Positions 1 to 13,900 of a DNA stretch of 64,000 nucleotides are shown here, in pieces. Source of the DNA: Sipunculus nudus (lineage: Eukaryota; Annelida; Sipuncula; Golfingiida; Sipunculidae). The first letter of the stretch is position 1. Every line of letters begins with the position of its first letter. The stretch spans positions 26,444,401-26,508,400 of the forward strand of contig CM049317.1 of NCBI GenBank assembly GCA_026874595.1, given 5' to 3'. The notes under the pieces are model-generated. The model had not been told where the DNA came from. It did not search any database and worked only from the letters and a program-made list of their open reading frames with translations. The position numbers and the translations under genes are program-made.

Positions 1-420
1 ATCCCCAAATAAGAAATAAGCATTCTCAGGAATGCAGGTCTCCGTCATGCGGGTGGTCATTAATGTGGGGTACCCCGCAACCCGTGTTTTTCTTCACTTC
101 TTTGCCCATATTCGCAAGTTCAATGATGCATAAATTCACCCAAAAGGTATTTGCATTCACTTATTCGGTCCCTATTTGGTCAATCGTGCATATGTCACTG
201 CACATTTGTGAATATTCCTCGAAGTCCTTCCTGGGTGCGGATCACGAGCGGAACAAACACCAAAATCCCATCGGTTTTTCATAGGCCCTTTCCCGAGGTG
301 CCCTGGACATTTCATGGGATTCCATTTATGAGTTATGTTGTGAACAAACACACACACACAAACAAACACACCCTCACACAGACACACACACGAACGGAGG
401 CAATAAGATAATAGCAACCT
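1..420 (-). repeat. Dispersed repeat family A, reverse copy (starts before window)
   Basis: This shares with other family-A copies the reverse-oriented blocks AGCATTCTCAGGAATGCAGG, ACTGCACATTTGTGAATATT, AACACCAAAATCCCATCGG, GACATTTCATGGGATTCC and an AC-rich end (340-390). It resembles the short dispersed elements with CA/GT-rich ends found in many mollusc genomes. Confidence 0.75.
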
Positions 421-1029
421 CTTAAGGAGGTTACGTGGTCACCCGTGTTTGACTGTTTATTGGGCTATTTCTATGTTACGTAAATAACCCAAACGTAAGG
501 AACCGATTTCATCGAATTATCGTCGAGGGGTTTCACATGGGCCAGGAAAGATCCCATTAGATTTGGTGCCTTTAGATTTTGGTGCTAACCCGGTTGAAGG
601 GTCTATTCAATGTTGGTCTTTGTCTTTGCAATGGATAACAAGCAGGTGTCTCTTGTTTAAGCGATTCTTTGCCGTTCATTAAGAAAGACACGGGGAACCG
701 TAGTCGAATATGTTAATGAGGCCCGGCCCGTAGCAATATAAATATGTGGAGTTGGAGATAGGTTTTGAAAATGAAGGGGACTATATCGGCTAAGCAATAT
801 TGCGAACCGCCGTTGCTGAGTACCGTCGTAGGGGAAAGTATAACAAGGTATCTCCTCCTAGGGTGCTGACACTGTCAGAAAAAAGTCCGTGATGCTGAAT
901 TATGCGTTAGTTTTTGGCGATTTTAAATGTGCCTATTCACATTTTAGGTATGTTAAGAATTCTTCGTCGGGCAATATGGTTTGTGTCATTATTTCGTTTA
1001 ACAAATTTTGCTTACTCCTGCATTCAAGT

Positions 1030-1260
1030 GGAAAAAAAAGCTTGCACCGGGCGCAATTAGTGGTGCATAATATAAACATGGCACCCATTCTGATTTACAG
1101 CGCATGCGTAATATCGGACCTCTGAGAATACGGTCTTTTTAACGTAACAGACACAAGTGCACTGTTTTTATTCACACACAGGGCCATAACAACTTATGTA
1201 ACAGGTATATTGGTGAACTTAATACAGTAAGTCTTTGAATTAAATACAGTTAGTCCTTGA
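1030..1260 (+). repeat. Dispersed repeat family B fragment plus short tandem
   Basis: Shared blocks with 15280-15420 and 28565-29250 include ATCGGACCTCTG, CGGTCTT, ATTCACACACAGGGCCATAA. It is followed by three imperfect ~28-bp units containing TACAGTAAGTCTTTGAA (1215-1285). Confidence 0.6.
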
Positions 1261-2048
1261 AATGAATACCATAAGTCCTTGTGCCGGGATTTTTTTAATA
1301 GACTTTTGTATGAATTTAACTAATTGCCCACATGTCATAGCCAATATTCATGTACCTTTAAGTTTGTAGACATTTATCCTGATGAGGTATGCAAAGGTTA
1401 GGCGTTGGACGTCGCATAAACCTGTTAGAGCACAATTTTATGAGCTTCCAATTCCATTGTTCGAAATATGTTTTGAAACAAAGAAGTATCTATGGGTACA
1501 TACACTCGAGCAAAGTGACTACAAACTATTATTAATTCTAAACCCACAGTCCATGGAAAATGTTCTATCTGGCTCTTATTTGTAACCAACTGAAATGGGG
1601 TAAACTTATGTTAATGAAAAGGCAGTGAGTATAGTTTAACGATACAAGGTGCGATTTCGTGATCCATTAATACAAAGTGACTAGAACAATGCTTTTCCAT
1701 TAAAAAGTGGATGTGAACAGGAAAGGACAGTCAAGGATGCTTAAATAAAACAAATATTAACTTTGAATGCCAAATGGTCCCTAGAATATTAAATGAATGT
1801 CGCCCTTTGATGCACCCATAAAATATACAGCGTTTGAGTGTCTATGCGGTAATTATATAGGCTCGGTGAAGGGTTTCACATTTCAATTATTCCAATCTTA
1901 TTTTTTTCCCGCACGTGATAATATTCCCCTGAAATTAAAAGACTCATAATACACACCTGCCAGTTTAAGTAGTTATGTAAATAATGACCGAGTACTCTTG
2001 TTTGTATAATTATATAATGTACGCTTGTGTTTACCATTATATAATATA

Positions 2049-2052
<4 letters not shown>

Positions 2053-2113
<61 letters not shown>
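2053..2113. repeat. (TA)n microsatellite
   Basis: Near-pure TA dinucleotide run upstream of THSD7. Confidence 0.98.
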
Positions 2114-2121
<8 letters not shown>

Positions 2122-4148
2122 TAATACTGTAATGCATTGGCCCATGGTGATTATAATCAGACGTGGTTGAAACTGAAATTCAAATTAACAAACAAATTGT
2201 ATTACTACGGAGTATGCCTCCTGCAAGTTCTTATGGACGAATAATCAGCGACAGTGTCACTGTTGTTACATTAACTGCAGGTAACCCACGGTTATACGTT
2301 TAGAAAAGTAGCTTTTAAAATGTAAAAATCCTTAAATCAAATTAACGTGTCCTTATGAGCTAGACGTTGCCAGTTTACTTGTATAAAGTACAGATACAAA
2401 GACATTTTTAAAATATTCAGATATGTAGTTTTTATATTTTATATTCATATAGTCAACCACATGATGTAAGAATTAACGAGGATATCAGAAATATATTATC
2501 GGGTGGTATCCGGCTGAACATTGTTTTTATTTCAAATTTTGATATGCGACACATAATTTCATACGTTATCAATATTTATATGTTATAGATATCATTCATT
2601 ACTCAATTAAGTGGTGTCAGGTGTTGACTAACATGTATAATCATTCATGTACTTTATCTGACCACTTCGTCCATTCATTTATTCCTGATATCCATCCATC
2701 ACTGCATGACAAGTGTACGAACATTATAGCATCATCTATATTTATTTTTGTCTGAGAGACGTACATGCTGGTAGATTTATGATGAATAAAATAGAAAATA
2801 ATGATGCCAGGGGAAAATAAGTCTTTATCAAGATTTATCACAGACGTCCACGGGAAATTCGCTCCGGTGGTTGTTAATGGGAAGCAGTAGCTAATCCATA
2901 GGCCGGGTTGGGTGGGGCGGGGGGTGCGGGGCGAACCTGCCCCTTTTTAAGCACCGCAGCTTTCTTAAACAGTGTTTGAGGGCTGGATCCTCCCCTGTCC
3001 CGCTAATGAGGATCTTTCTCTAGGTCTTTTCGTCATTCTTCCTGGACTGAACCCCATCCTTTTCAAAATCCTGTATCCGCTAGTTTCCTGCCCATTACGG
3101 GACGTTAAGGACGAAATGGTGATCTCTATATTGAAGCTTAGTGACCCACTTTGAAGTCATAATGACAGGTTACGAATAGTGGATTATTCCTAGCCCCATA
3201 CATATTAAACCTTAAATCTAAAAAGCATGTTCTTCTTATCGTATGAGTACATTCATCATCATTCGTCTTTAGCCACGTTGTGTTCGGAACGGGGGTCCTT
3301 GATGTTTAAGCCCCGGCCGTTGCTCAAGACAATATCCCACCCATAAAAGTATTTTACTTATGAAATGTTTATAGATTACGCAGTGTTCTAACGAGTAAGG
3401 TCATACTACCAACTTTCTCTCCTTCGAAGTCGCCGCTCTCGTTTTCTTGGATAATTATTTATATGAACTCAGAACCTCGGTAATGTTGCTAATTTGTCCT
3501 ATGGCACACATTCCTTATGAGAATCATTAAAAGTATGAAAAATTAGGCTGAATAGTGAGTTGATCATATTCACAATTTTATTTTCTTGACAAGCTGTCAA
3601 AGTTTCACTTATTGTGTTTCGGCCGATAAAAAAATCCCCCGCTCATTTTTTTTTTACATTTTTACTGTAGAACTATATTTTTGGGAGTTGTCATAATTCA
3701 TGAGAATGCTTAGTAGCGGTCTACCATTGAGCTCTATATGCAAAACATACTTATATTATGCATAATATTTTCTTTATGTTGTTATTTGTCCCGCGAGAGT
3801 CCTCATTCGCTGAAGGGGATGTCTTTAGACTCGATGGATGAATATTTGCCGCAAAATAAAATATTTGAACAAAACTGCCATTTACCTACTTGCTACAGTA
3901 GTTTGGGGGTACATTTTAAAAAAACTGCAAAATCTGCTTCGGCAGTTTATTCCTCATAATCCGTCGATCAAAATGAGTTAATATAATACAATTGCAAAGA
4001 AAAATTATATATTTCGGAGGACCACTTCACGCAAATGTTATGGACCAAGTTTATTTGTATTGCATCCTTACAAAGTTATCTGCAGAAAAAAAGGTGGTAG
4101 TACGTCCTTGTAACTGAACTTACGTAATGAGTTTTGGCAGGTGGGGAA

Positions 4149-4152
<4 letters not shown>

Positions 4153-4231
<79 letters not shown>
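4153..4231. repeat. (CT)n(TA)n compound microsatellite
   Basis: CT run to 4193 followed directly by a TA run. Repeat-encoded SLSLSL/YIYIYI frames here are not genes. Confidence 0.98.
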
Positions 4232-4235
<4 letters not shown>

Positions 4236-7200
4236 AAAAGTGTGTCCTTCATCTGATATCTTCCATGAGTCTGTTCTTTGTCAGTTAGTGGATTTATTGA
4301 TAGTCCCATTGTTCATAAACCTTGGATACGGCCTTTTTACCACACATTTCTCTCCTTGTATGTAAACCCCTCAGGTTAATATTCATATGTGTCTTAATAT
4401 CTTATTAAGCGATATTTTTATGTACTTATCAACGTATTTTGTAGATGTAATCTTATTTTGAACTTTTTCGCTCTTAATGGCATTGGTGTAGTAGATTGAG
4501 AAAAAAAGTTGAGCGTGTAAATGTCAACCTATAAGAAGGTTTTTTTATTTTAAAACCCGACTGTCATTTATGTTATATCTTGTCACTGTAATAGAATACC
4601 ACTTTGTGAGATTAACATATTTTGGCCGCTCTTAACGCATGATATTATTTGCAATCTAGCAAGAGCGAAAGCGAACGAAATTATGATACTTCATGCTACC
4701 AGTCTGCCATGATTGTACTTTTTTCCCTGCACGAATTTTTGGAAACAATCACCGAAAATCGATATAGTAAGACATTGTTTTTTTTATTATCAACATAAAG
4801 CATGTCCAGATAAATAAAAGACGAACAAGTACTCTGTCAGAAATAAAAATATAAATAACCTGCTATCCACTTTGACATAGAGGTTCTGCGCCAAATCACA
4901 CCGATGAGTTTACTTTCTTTTTCCCATATTCAGAACATAAGCGCAGTTGTTTATATTTTATAATAGGGAATCTAATGTACACACGGGCGCCTGGGGCAGA
5001 ATTTACGTGACAGTCTTGAATGCAGTGATCTCCGATCCGGCTATGTACGACCGTTGTATAATGCAGGGCGCTATGAGCCCACTGTCCTCGCTACAGATAC
5101 ATCATCAAGCTTACACGCCGACACTTCATTGATTCCCAGAGGTTTTGCAGTACAGTCGTGTCGTTTTGTTCACCGACCACACACCGTGACACTCTAGCGC
5201 ATTAGACGCGACCTGGTTTCCGACATAACGATGGAGGACATTTTAGAATGTCACCATATTTTATTTTTCCTTGCAGAATGTCAGATTAGAGAAGTGACCT
5301 TGCTAGTTTATGCAGTTTACCACGAAAGAAATACCGTAAAGTATGCAGAAATACCGTAAAGTACTTATTATAAAAGGTACCACTAAAACGGATTTTATTA
5401 CTTCCTGAGGGCGCATTATGCCTCTAACCTATATGATTTCTTTACGTTGGCATTTATAGGAATATATAAAAAAAAGATCAGACCGTTGAATTTCTTTTTT
5501 CTTCTATATTTATTGATGCTGATTTGTCCTGACAAAGTTAGAGGTCAGGATTTGTGAGGCAGACATTGAAGGCCATATTCAATATTCTGTGATACAATTT
5601 ATAGAGGTAACGTTGTTCCTAATGACAAGAATCGCTACAAGTTTTGTGAAAAGAAAATGCCTTCTAATGCTGAAGTTGAACAAATGCACCATCCCGCTGT
5701 GCAAAATAGTCATCACTAAGATACATGTATCGTTACACCAACGTAAATACGATATTTTTACAAGTTTAAAACCTTGAACTCAAAAATATATTTTTCTAAG
5801 TAACAAAAGTTTACATACTCGGAACTGTAAAAATGTTCCGATAGTACATAATGAAATCATGTCTGTCACATACCATTAAGACATTTTATGCATGTGTGAT
5901 GTACCAACCGAATATTGCCATAAGACTATATACCAAGCCTCAGGTCTCCCTCGGGAGCTAAATGTAATTAAACCTGAAATTAAAAGGCATATTCAAAACT
6001 AAAAACACGTAACTATTATAATCTCAAAGTACCTTTTTGAATATCTATTTTATAAAGAGATTTATATTGAACTCGGACTCGGGCACTCATTTCAGCTGAC
6101 TCGGATTTGAACCATTTGGATTTTGACTCGTACCTCAAGGACTCAACACGTGGAACCTCGATTCGAAATTGTACTCCGAAATAGCCACCATGCGTTACAA
6201 GACACGGTTACCGGTCTAACCGCAGCGTATGGCATAAATAACGGAACGTTTATAGTCTGTCAGAAGATGCAGCTAGTAAATACAAATTTATAATAAACAA
6301 AACATACGCGAGTGGCTCATGGAGCTTGTTTGCTTAGAACATGTGAGGAAGACGGGTACGGGCAGAATCCATCCCCCCCACCCCTCCCCCTTACGATAAA
6401 GAGGCCAAAAATACCTTCCCAGAATATCAAAATGTTCTTCACTCCCAGCCTATAGCCTTTTCCTGCATCAAGTGAAACCTTGACGTTACAACCATCAACG
6501 AGACCTCGATTAAGTGGTCGCAGTAAAGAAGTGTGTATATTAATTAATATATGGGCTACGCAGGTATTTTCAAATTTCAACACTATTTCTAATCATGATC
6601 TTTATTTGATTTGGATATTAAATATCATATTCCGGCGAAAGTTCATGATTATTCAATAAGGCAATTGACCATATTCTAAAGATAACATTACCCGACGAAC
6701 AACTGAAAGATTATTTAAATAAAATAAAAAGAAAACTGTATGATTAATTATTTATCTTGAAATTGCTGTGTTCATAATTGTGCGATATATAACCTTTAAA
6801 ATAAGGACATATGGTACTCATACATTGTCATCTACCCTATGGGGACATGTTCCAAGATCCCATTCCAAAAAAAAAGCATTCAGTGACCAGGAAAAAAATA
6901 TATTTTATAATCATCAAATTTAGCTCACGGTACTTTAAGCAGCTGCAATACAGATGTCAATTGCAATCGTCTTTGAAAAAAAAGGTTGGAATTCATTCCG
7001 CTACATATCTACGAAAAAATGGCGGTATCATTACATTAAGTGGATGAAGAAATAAGACCTACTTTTTTTAATTTAAGTAGGGTGCGTCGCGGGAGAAGGA
7101 TATACGCAAGAGCGGGCTCATTGGATTGATATTAAATGATTAACCTTTTCTATTGAGTGAAAAAGTCATTTTATGACATGATACAAACTGGGAACATATA

Positions 7201-7689
7201 TTGACCCTATTTCTGTTATGTTATATTTGTAGAAATTAGCCTAATCATATAATCTATCACATCATTAATTATTGCATTTAACGGTTCAAATGTATTAAGA
7301 TGACTATTGTATACTGGATACTTGCTGGGCTAAGCCACGAGAGGAAACAAAAACGAAACTCTTATGTTTGGTATTATATTTCCAAAAATGATGGGGTCAA
7401 TGTGCACAGCAAAATATACAGTGATTATGTTTTTACATCTTCTTTTTTTTTCAACTGACATTTGATTCCTGATACATGTTGGACATACAAATAAACCTGA
7501 CCACAAAACTACTTCCGGTTAATGCAGTAATTATATATATTGCTTGAAAGAGACTTATAGTTCACTCAGTATACTCACATACACACATAAATGCACACGG
7601 TAACTTTTCCCCGTGTCTGTACAAAATTATTTTCCGTGTCAGCATTCAGGATAATCCATTAGAAATAGAAGACGTAGGCATTTAGACCA

Positions 7690-7880
7690 TCAACGCGAAA
7701 CATGAATCATGTCTCGCCTGCTAATAAGGAAGACATGGTATATAACCCGTCCATTTTCTCCCTGAAATCTGAAATGGCTCAGGGTCAGCTACTTCTGTTG
7801 TCTCACCGCATATTTGGAAGCTGTCACAGCAAAAGATTGACGGGCAGCAAGCCAGGTGGGAGCAGATCACTAGAAGGAGA
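7690..7880 (+). repeat. Repeat shared with 32250-32450, first copy
   Basis: Both copies contain CCATTTTCTC, ATATTTGGAAG(C/T)TGTCACAG and a block GACGGGCAGCAAGCCAGG at the same spacing. The first copy is followed by a (TA)n tract. The source is unknown; it may be a retrotransposon or gene fragment. Confidence 0.75.
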
Positions 7881-7894
7881 TGATGATGGCAAGG

Positions 7895-7896
<2 letters not shown>

Positions 7897-7946
<50 letters not shown>

Positions 7947-7980
7947 TTATATATATATATGTATGTATATATATGTATAT
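7897..7980. repeat. (TA)n microsatellite
   Basis: Interrupted TA run directly following the 7690-7880 repeat. Confidence 0.97.
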
Positions 7981-9654
7981 TATAACGACCATGTACAATA
8001 TAATATAATATAGTTTAAACATACAATCTTCACTCTGTACTGCTCCTTAAAGATCTGTATAAAGAAATGACTTGTAGGTCAGCTAAATATTTTGTTTCCA
8101 CGCGTGTGTATGCACTGCGTTAGATGGTCAAGTTAAACAAGAAATTGCTTTCTGGTGCGTTCAATTCTTTCCTTGCTGTCTTTGAATCATCAGTTAATCA
8201 TTAAGATTAAATAAAATCTTTGTTTAACGAGTTTAATTTGTTTAAGTTTAGTCCAATGATCAGTAACTACAATATGTGGAATATACCAGACCAGGATTTA
8301 TATAATGTAGAAGCTTCCATCTAAACCCAAAGGATATGAATATTTGGTGGATTTATATTCGTCTCTTTCTCTGGGCTCAGAATTATCTAGACAGACCTTG
8401 GCCGTTGGCGGCTTTTGGTAGACAATTTACGTGCGGCTCGCAGGTATGATCAAATCGAAAATCTAGTGAACGTGTCCTGGGCAGATAGCTGTTATTTATG
8501 GAACTTCTGGATGTTAAAAGGAATGATTAAGGTTAACATTGGCCTGAGGTGTAGCAGGACTTACACGACCGTGTTCTGAAGCATCTAGTAAGCCTGCGGC
8601 GTGATAATTACAGGTTGCCATCAGCGAATGGTATGGCCCGCTTGTGGCTAGTCGGCTCACAGAACTGCCGCCCAGATCTGAGGACGTCAATTGATTCACG
8701 GCATCCAATGTCGCAGCATCTCTCTCGGCTGCTGTGGATTTACATCCCCGACATCTGCGTCCCTGAGTGGCTGCTGTGACATATGTGTGGTCGCTGTATC
8801 AGGTTTCATCCCCCAGCTCTCATCATCACACCTGCTGCGTTCTGCTTCACTGGGTTTGGTCCAAATGAAGTACTGATCATGTGAGTATAGACAGAGATCA
8901 GATTTACGAATTCATTATTTTTTATCAGTGTTTCTTTGGGATCCTCGTTTTCCCTTATAGTATAATTTGCCTGATTTTTGTGTTCCTTCAATAAACGGGT
9001 GAACTATTAGTGTAATAATTCGATGAACTATTAATGTAATAGTGAGTTAAACTAATAATAATATATACATGCATATAAATTAAATACACGTGGTAATTAA
9101 ATGATTTGAAATTGTTTGAATGTGATACTGGTTTAACAAAACGGGTAGGTTTATCTAGGTCATACAAGTAATAAGTTAAGTATCATGGTGGCCGGAGAGA
9201 TGACCTCTATAATATCGGGTATGTATTGAATGTTTTAACATTATTCATTCAACTTTTATTTGAATAGACTGGTATTATGCATAGAAACTTCAAAACTGCC
9301 TGATTTTGTTCGTTCTCGGGACTAAGAATATTTTTTGAGACAGTTGAATTTCAGAAGCATTGGAATCCTACAATTTCCTGAACAAGTAAAGAGCTAATTG
9401 ACTAGGTTGCCTACTTTTGAACAAAGTACTTTGAATTTTCATACATTCTCCGTGAAATTGTTAGTATGTGTCAGTATATAACGATATTTTACTGGTTCCC
9501 GTGCCCCGTGATGTTTTTGCACAATGTACCTCTTCACAGGAGGATACGGCAGAATAGAAAGGAGATGGAGAGCCAGTCTATAGAATAAATCAGCTAGAGC
9601 TCAGCCCATGATGAATTTCATTGAACAGGGATAGACCATAATTTACTCTACTTA

Positions 9655-9965
9655 GAGCATATATGTGGTCATCCCCTCCCGCGTATGTGTGTGTTTGTGT
9701 GTTTGCCTGTTCACAAAATAACTCGAGCAATCATGAACGGAATCTCATGAAATTTGCAGGGCATTTTGGGAATAAAACAATAAAGAATCGATTAGATTTT
9801 GGTGTGGATCCGGCACAAGGCCCGATTTCAGAAAGATAATAAAATATTAACAATGGACAGTCACTCATGCACGATAAAACCTAAAAATATCGGCCGCATA
9901 ACTGGATGACAAGACATAGCGGAGACGTGCATTCTTTAGAATGCAGATTTCTAGTAAAATCTTGT
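9655..9965 (+). repeat. Dispersed repeat family A, forward copy
   Basis: A TG-rich start (9685-9712) is followed by ATGAACGGAATCTCATGAAA, GCAGGGCATTTTGGGAAT, GATTAGATTTTGGTG and GCATTCTTTAGAATGCAGAT. It is the best-preserved copy in the window. Confidence 0.8.
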
Positions 9966-10439
9966 ACATGGCAGTGTCGTTTATGTAGTCAACTTGTAAC
10001 CCAAGTATGCGAGAACGTGACTTTACAGGTAAGATTGGTCGGGCATTTACACATACATGCTATAGGAAATACTTTGGGTTTTGCATACTAGTTTCTATCA
10101 TATTTGAAACAAAGGGACATAAACACATACAAAGTATGTTGAATAATCATTACGTATGTCAGCTCCTTACAATATTATGATATCTGCTTTTGTTTACTTC
10201 AGTTGTCGAATTTAAACTAACCTATACCGGGCGCCATCAGTGGTGCAAAACTTAACAATTGTTTTCAATTGTTGCGCATCCGCAGTATCAACAGATACAC
10301 GTGGAAGGTGTTTACCCACACACAAAACCGTAAAGTTTAAAACAGCTGTATCAGGGATATCAGTCTGCCGGGAAGATTCTGTTAGGAAAAGATTGTATTT
10401 AGCCCAAATAAACTTACAGTGCGAGAAAATGCCAGATAT

Positions 10440-10698
10440 GTAGCAGAGTCCACAACATCTGAGTCCGAGTGCAAGTCCCAGTCCTTGAGATTCAAGTCCA
10501 AGTCCACCTTCTTCGGTTCTGAGTTTTTGGAAATAGAGTCCCAGTCCAATTTTGAGTCCAGTACTAATATCCTTCAAGGACAATTTCAAATGGAAATTCC
10601 AGATTATTATGTACATTTTGTAATTCATACCTCACACATGCTTTTACTCTAATGGTAAATTACATTTATTCCTCCCGATGCTGTGCAAAGCATGATAC

Positions 10699-10754
<56 letters not shown>

Positions 10755-10935
10755 CTTTTGTTTTGTTCTGTTAGTGGTTCGCCTATGTACATACATCTTT
10801 ATAATATGCGATCGAGTTTATTTTTCTTCGGGACTCGAGATTGACTCGGCCTTATCTCTTATTTCCGTATCCGAGTACAAGTCCGAGTCAAGGACCCTCG
10901 AATCCAAGTCCGGACTCGAGTCCTACATCACTGGA
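10440..10935. mobile_element. GAGTC-rich repeat, probable hAT relic
   Basis: Tracts of GAGTCC/AAGTCC words (10445-10560 and 10825-10925) surround a (TA)n, ending GAGTCCTACATCACTGG. CTACATCACTG is a hAT-like terminus in reverse. The matching left end CAGTGATGTAG is not found, so the element is truncated or decayed. A related tract lies at 6070-6170. Confidence 0.5.
10694..10751. repeat. (TACA)n(TA)n microsatellite
   Basis: Short ATAC tetranucleotide run, then TA run. Confidence 0.97.
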
Positions 10936-11400
10936 TATTAGACATGTATGTCTACATTTAAGTCTCAAACCTTTTCATTGATTCTGTCCGTGTGCGGTTG
11001 GTTTTCGCAGTGATACAAGAGGGCACCTTTTAAGAAAAGCGCCGAGCTGGTGAGATGATATTTTTTGTCTTCCCTTGAATGATGAAGAGGTTTTCTGTTT
11101 TCTTTTGCCGGCTCAAAGTAAAAAACAAACAGTCAAAGGAGACTGAATTGATTCCCACTCCAGTATTTATGGGACTGTTGGTCTGGCCTCAATAATAGTA
11201 AAACAAACCAAGCACAAAAGAACAGGGGCTTCCGTTTTTATATAGAAACGAGGTCTTAATAAAATATGGAATTGGTTAAAACCCCCAAAAAAGAAAACAA
11301 TAACAAAACGGATATATGCATATGACTCCTATTATCCTGAATAACGATTAATTTATGTATATGAAGGTTTCTCGTTGCCTTCAGTGTTTTTAGTTATGTA

Positions 11401-11402
<2 letters not shown>

Positions 11403-11450
<48 letters not shown>
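11403..11450. repeat. (TA)n microsatellite
   Basis: Pure TA run. Confidence 0.97.
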
Positions 11451-11453
<3 letters not shown>

Positions 11454-11889
11454 ATTTGTTTGTTTTACTTCCGGAAGACACGGAGTATTACAGACACGGG
11501 TCCAATGTGCTCGGCATGGATATACTCGATCAACATTTTCATAGGCCTAAATGCAAATAAGAAAAAAAAAGTATATGTTTTCATCGGAGAGGAAAGCTTA
11601 CAGCTAACACGTTATATTGTTTAATCGTTTTTATCAGACCCTTGGATTTTAGACGAGTTAGGTATCACATATAAACTATTTTCATTATGTTGATTATCCA
11701 TAATTACATATCAATTTATTTGTTTAAATAAGATTGGCAATTCCGTCACTAGCATATACGCCGTTCTTGTTTTTGGTTCGGGGTTTTCATGGAACAAGTT
11801 CACTGGCGCTTTTAAGAAGTTACCCAAATAATGTCAAATCCGTCGAGATATATGTAAACCGACCCACGTTAGGATACACCTGGCATCAT

Positions 11890-12330
11890 TCTTCTTGTCC
11901 ATAAACCGAGAGCCCCGAGGCTTGGCAAAAGATAGCCGTGATTACACGACTCAGTAGGCATTTATATTGGGCTAATTTGAGTCGTGATACAAGCCATGGG
12001 GGGAAAAGTACTGCAACGATCGTGTATCCTGCTGCAATGATATCGTAGTATACAACTGATAGTATTAGCATTAGGCTACGAATGACGAATTGCACAAAAG
12101 AGTACTACCAAACTAACAATCAGTCTCTATGGTAACGAACGAGTCATTCCCTGTTTCGCACACTAGCTCCCATCCAGTAACCCGTGCGAGCCATGCTGAG
12201 GTTCATGCGGTCAGAAATTCAACAAACATGCAGAGCGATTAACTAAAATGTTGAGTAAAACGGATAACTCGCACATGGAAGGTGCTATAAGAAAGTACTC
12301 TAAAAAGCTAACGTTTGGTCCGATTTACGT
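11890..12330 (+). repeat. Dispersed repeat family B, forward copy
   Basis: This aligns with 28565-28960: TAGCCGTGATTACACGACTC, AGGCATTTATATTGGGCTAA, GTCGTGATACAAGCCATGG, AGGCTACGAATGACGAATT and GGTCAGAAATTCAACAAACA. The open frame on the minus strand here is part of the repeat. Confidence 0.82.
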
Positions 12331-13124
12331 CAAGTGACAGCATACTTATAGCTCATGAGGCGCTGTGAAAAAAAAGAAAACATTTGCATCCTCATAGATC
12401 CTTACAGTCCGGTCCTGGTTGAAGGATGTAACGGCACTCTGACGCCAGTCCGCTAGCCGTGAACCCTCTTATGTCAGAGAGCAAAATGGCGCTACATCTA
12501 GCATCATTTCAGAGACGTAAAGACCAAAAACGAATATTAACATGGGTTACCCATAGAAGAGTTGCGTGACAACTTTTCAGGGTTACCGCAACGTATAATT
12601 TACACGGTGTAAGCATATTTTATATAAAGTCAGCTATTTATATACTTCTCTTGGGTTTCTTGTGATACAAAATCTAGGCTTTACACTGGAACATCCAATA
12701 TTGCTCGCTATACCTCCGCTTTCTATGAGTAAGGGTAATAGAAGGTGGTCTTTAAAACGAGAGATGTTCCTGATCTTGCCTCATGTAGTTTCGGAAACAG
12801 ATACAATATCAACAGAATCTACCTTATACTCCTTTGAGTTAATACGGGCAGATTGATAGAGCTGTCAGTGTTATAGCTAGCGCATCTAAAAGCTGGTTTC
12901 CGTCTACTGTTTGCATGATTGATCAGGTAGGTAATAGGGGATGGATCACGTTCCAGCGTGATACACTCTCGATTTATCTCCACCATAAAAGTCACTCGAT
13001 CTTGGTTATGAAAGCATCCGGAAACTGTCGTGTTACAACAGATTTTTACTTTATATAGGGGATACAAACATATTGAGCTCTCCGGGTATAATTTTATTAA
13101 TAGCACTGAAGGATACTTCCTGTG

Positions 13125-13130
<6 letters not shown>

Positions 13131-13184
<54 letters not shown>
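13131..13184. repeat. (TA)n microsatellite
   Basis: Pure TA run. Confidence 0.97.
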
Positions 13185-13186
<2 letters not shown>

Positions 13187-13419
13187 ACCTATTATAGGCA
13201 GTTAGTATGGGTTAGGCTACTCAATATCTGTCCCTATTGTTGCATTCAAATTATCTTGTAGTAGAAACGGAAATATGCTGAAAATTCAATATAAGCTGAT
13301 TAGTAAATTAATGTAATGCAGATCATTCATATATGTTAAAGTCCATATTTGTGATAGAGCTTACAGAATTATCAGTGTCTACAGAAGCTTAAGTCGTATA
13401 TGTCCACTGACACAGACGC

Positions 13420-13900
13420 TGTGCGGATGCTTTACAGGCATGCGCATACACGGGTGTTAATTATTTTATTGCCACTTTCGGTATGCGTACAGCCATGTGC
13501 GTGTGTTTCAAGCACACCTGAACGGAATCTAATGAACGTTTTCAATGCATTTCGTGAATAGGCAGATGAAGAATGGATTAGATTTTGGTGTGTTTCCGTA
13601 GCATGATCCTGATCAAGGAACGTCATTAAAGAATACTAGTATTCACAAATGTACAGTCACTTATCATGAACGAATGTTCCTGGTAATGTTGGCTAAATAA
13701 GTGAATGCAATCATGGGTTGGAGAGCATCCCATAATAGTACCCCCCCCCCACACACACACACAAACGACGTAGACTGACATTTCATGATATTCCGTGCAT
13801 GACTGCCTGAGTTATTTTATGAACAAACACGCAAACACGCATACACACACGGGCGTGAATGAACGCCTATCCTCCCGGGGGAGGCACATGATAAATACGC
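13420..13900. repeat. Dispersed repeat family A, two abutting copies in opposite orientation
   Basis: 13420-13740 carries forward blocks (GAACGGAATCTAATGAACG, GGATTAGATTTTGGTGTG). 13741-13900 begins with a C-run and AC-rich stretch and carries reverse blocks (CATTTCATGATATTCCGTG, TATTTTATGAACAAACAC) ending at CCTCCCGGGGGAGG. Confidence 0.72.

Noticed and set aside
10212-10628. 138-codon minus-strand open frame
   Set aside because: It lies in the GAGTC-rich hAT-like repeat. The GLGLGL-type translation reflects the repeated CAAGTCC words, with no domain and no splice context.
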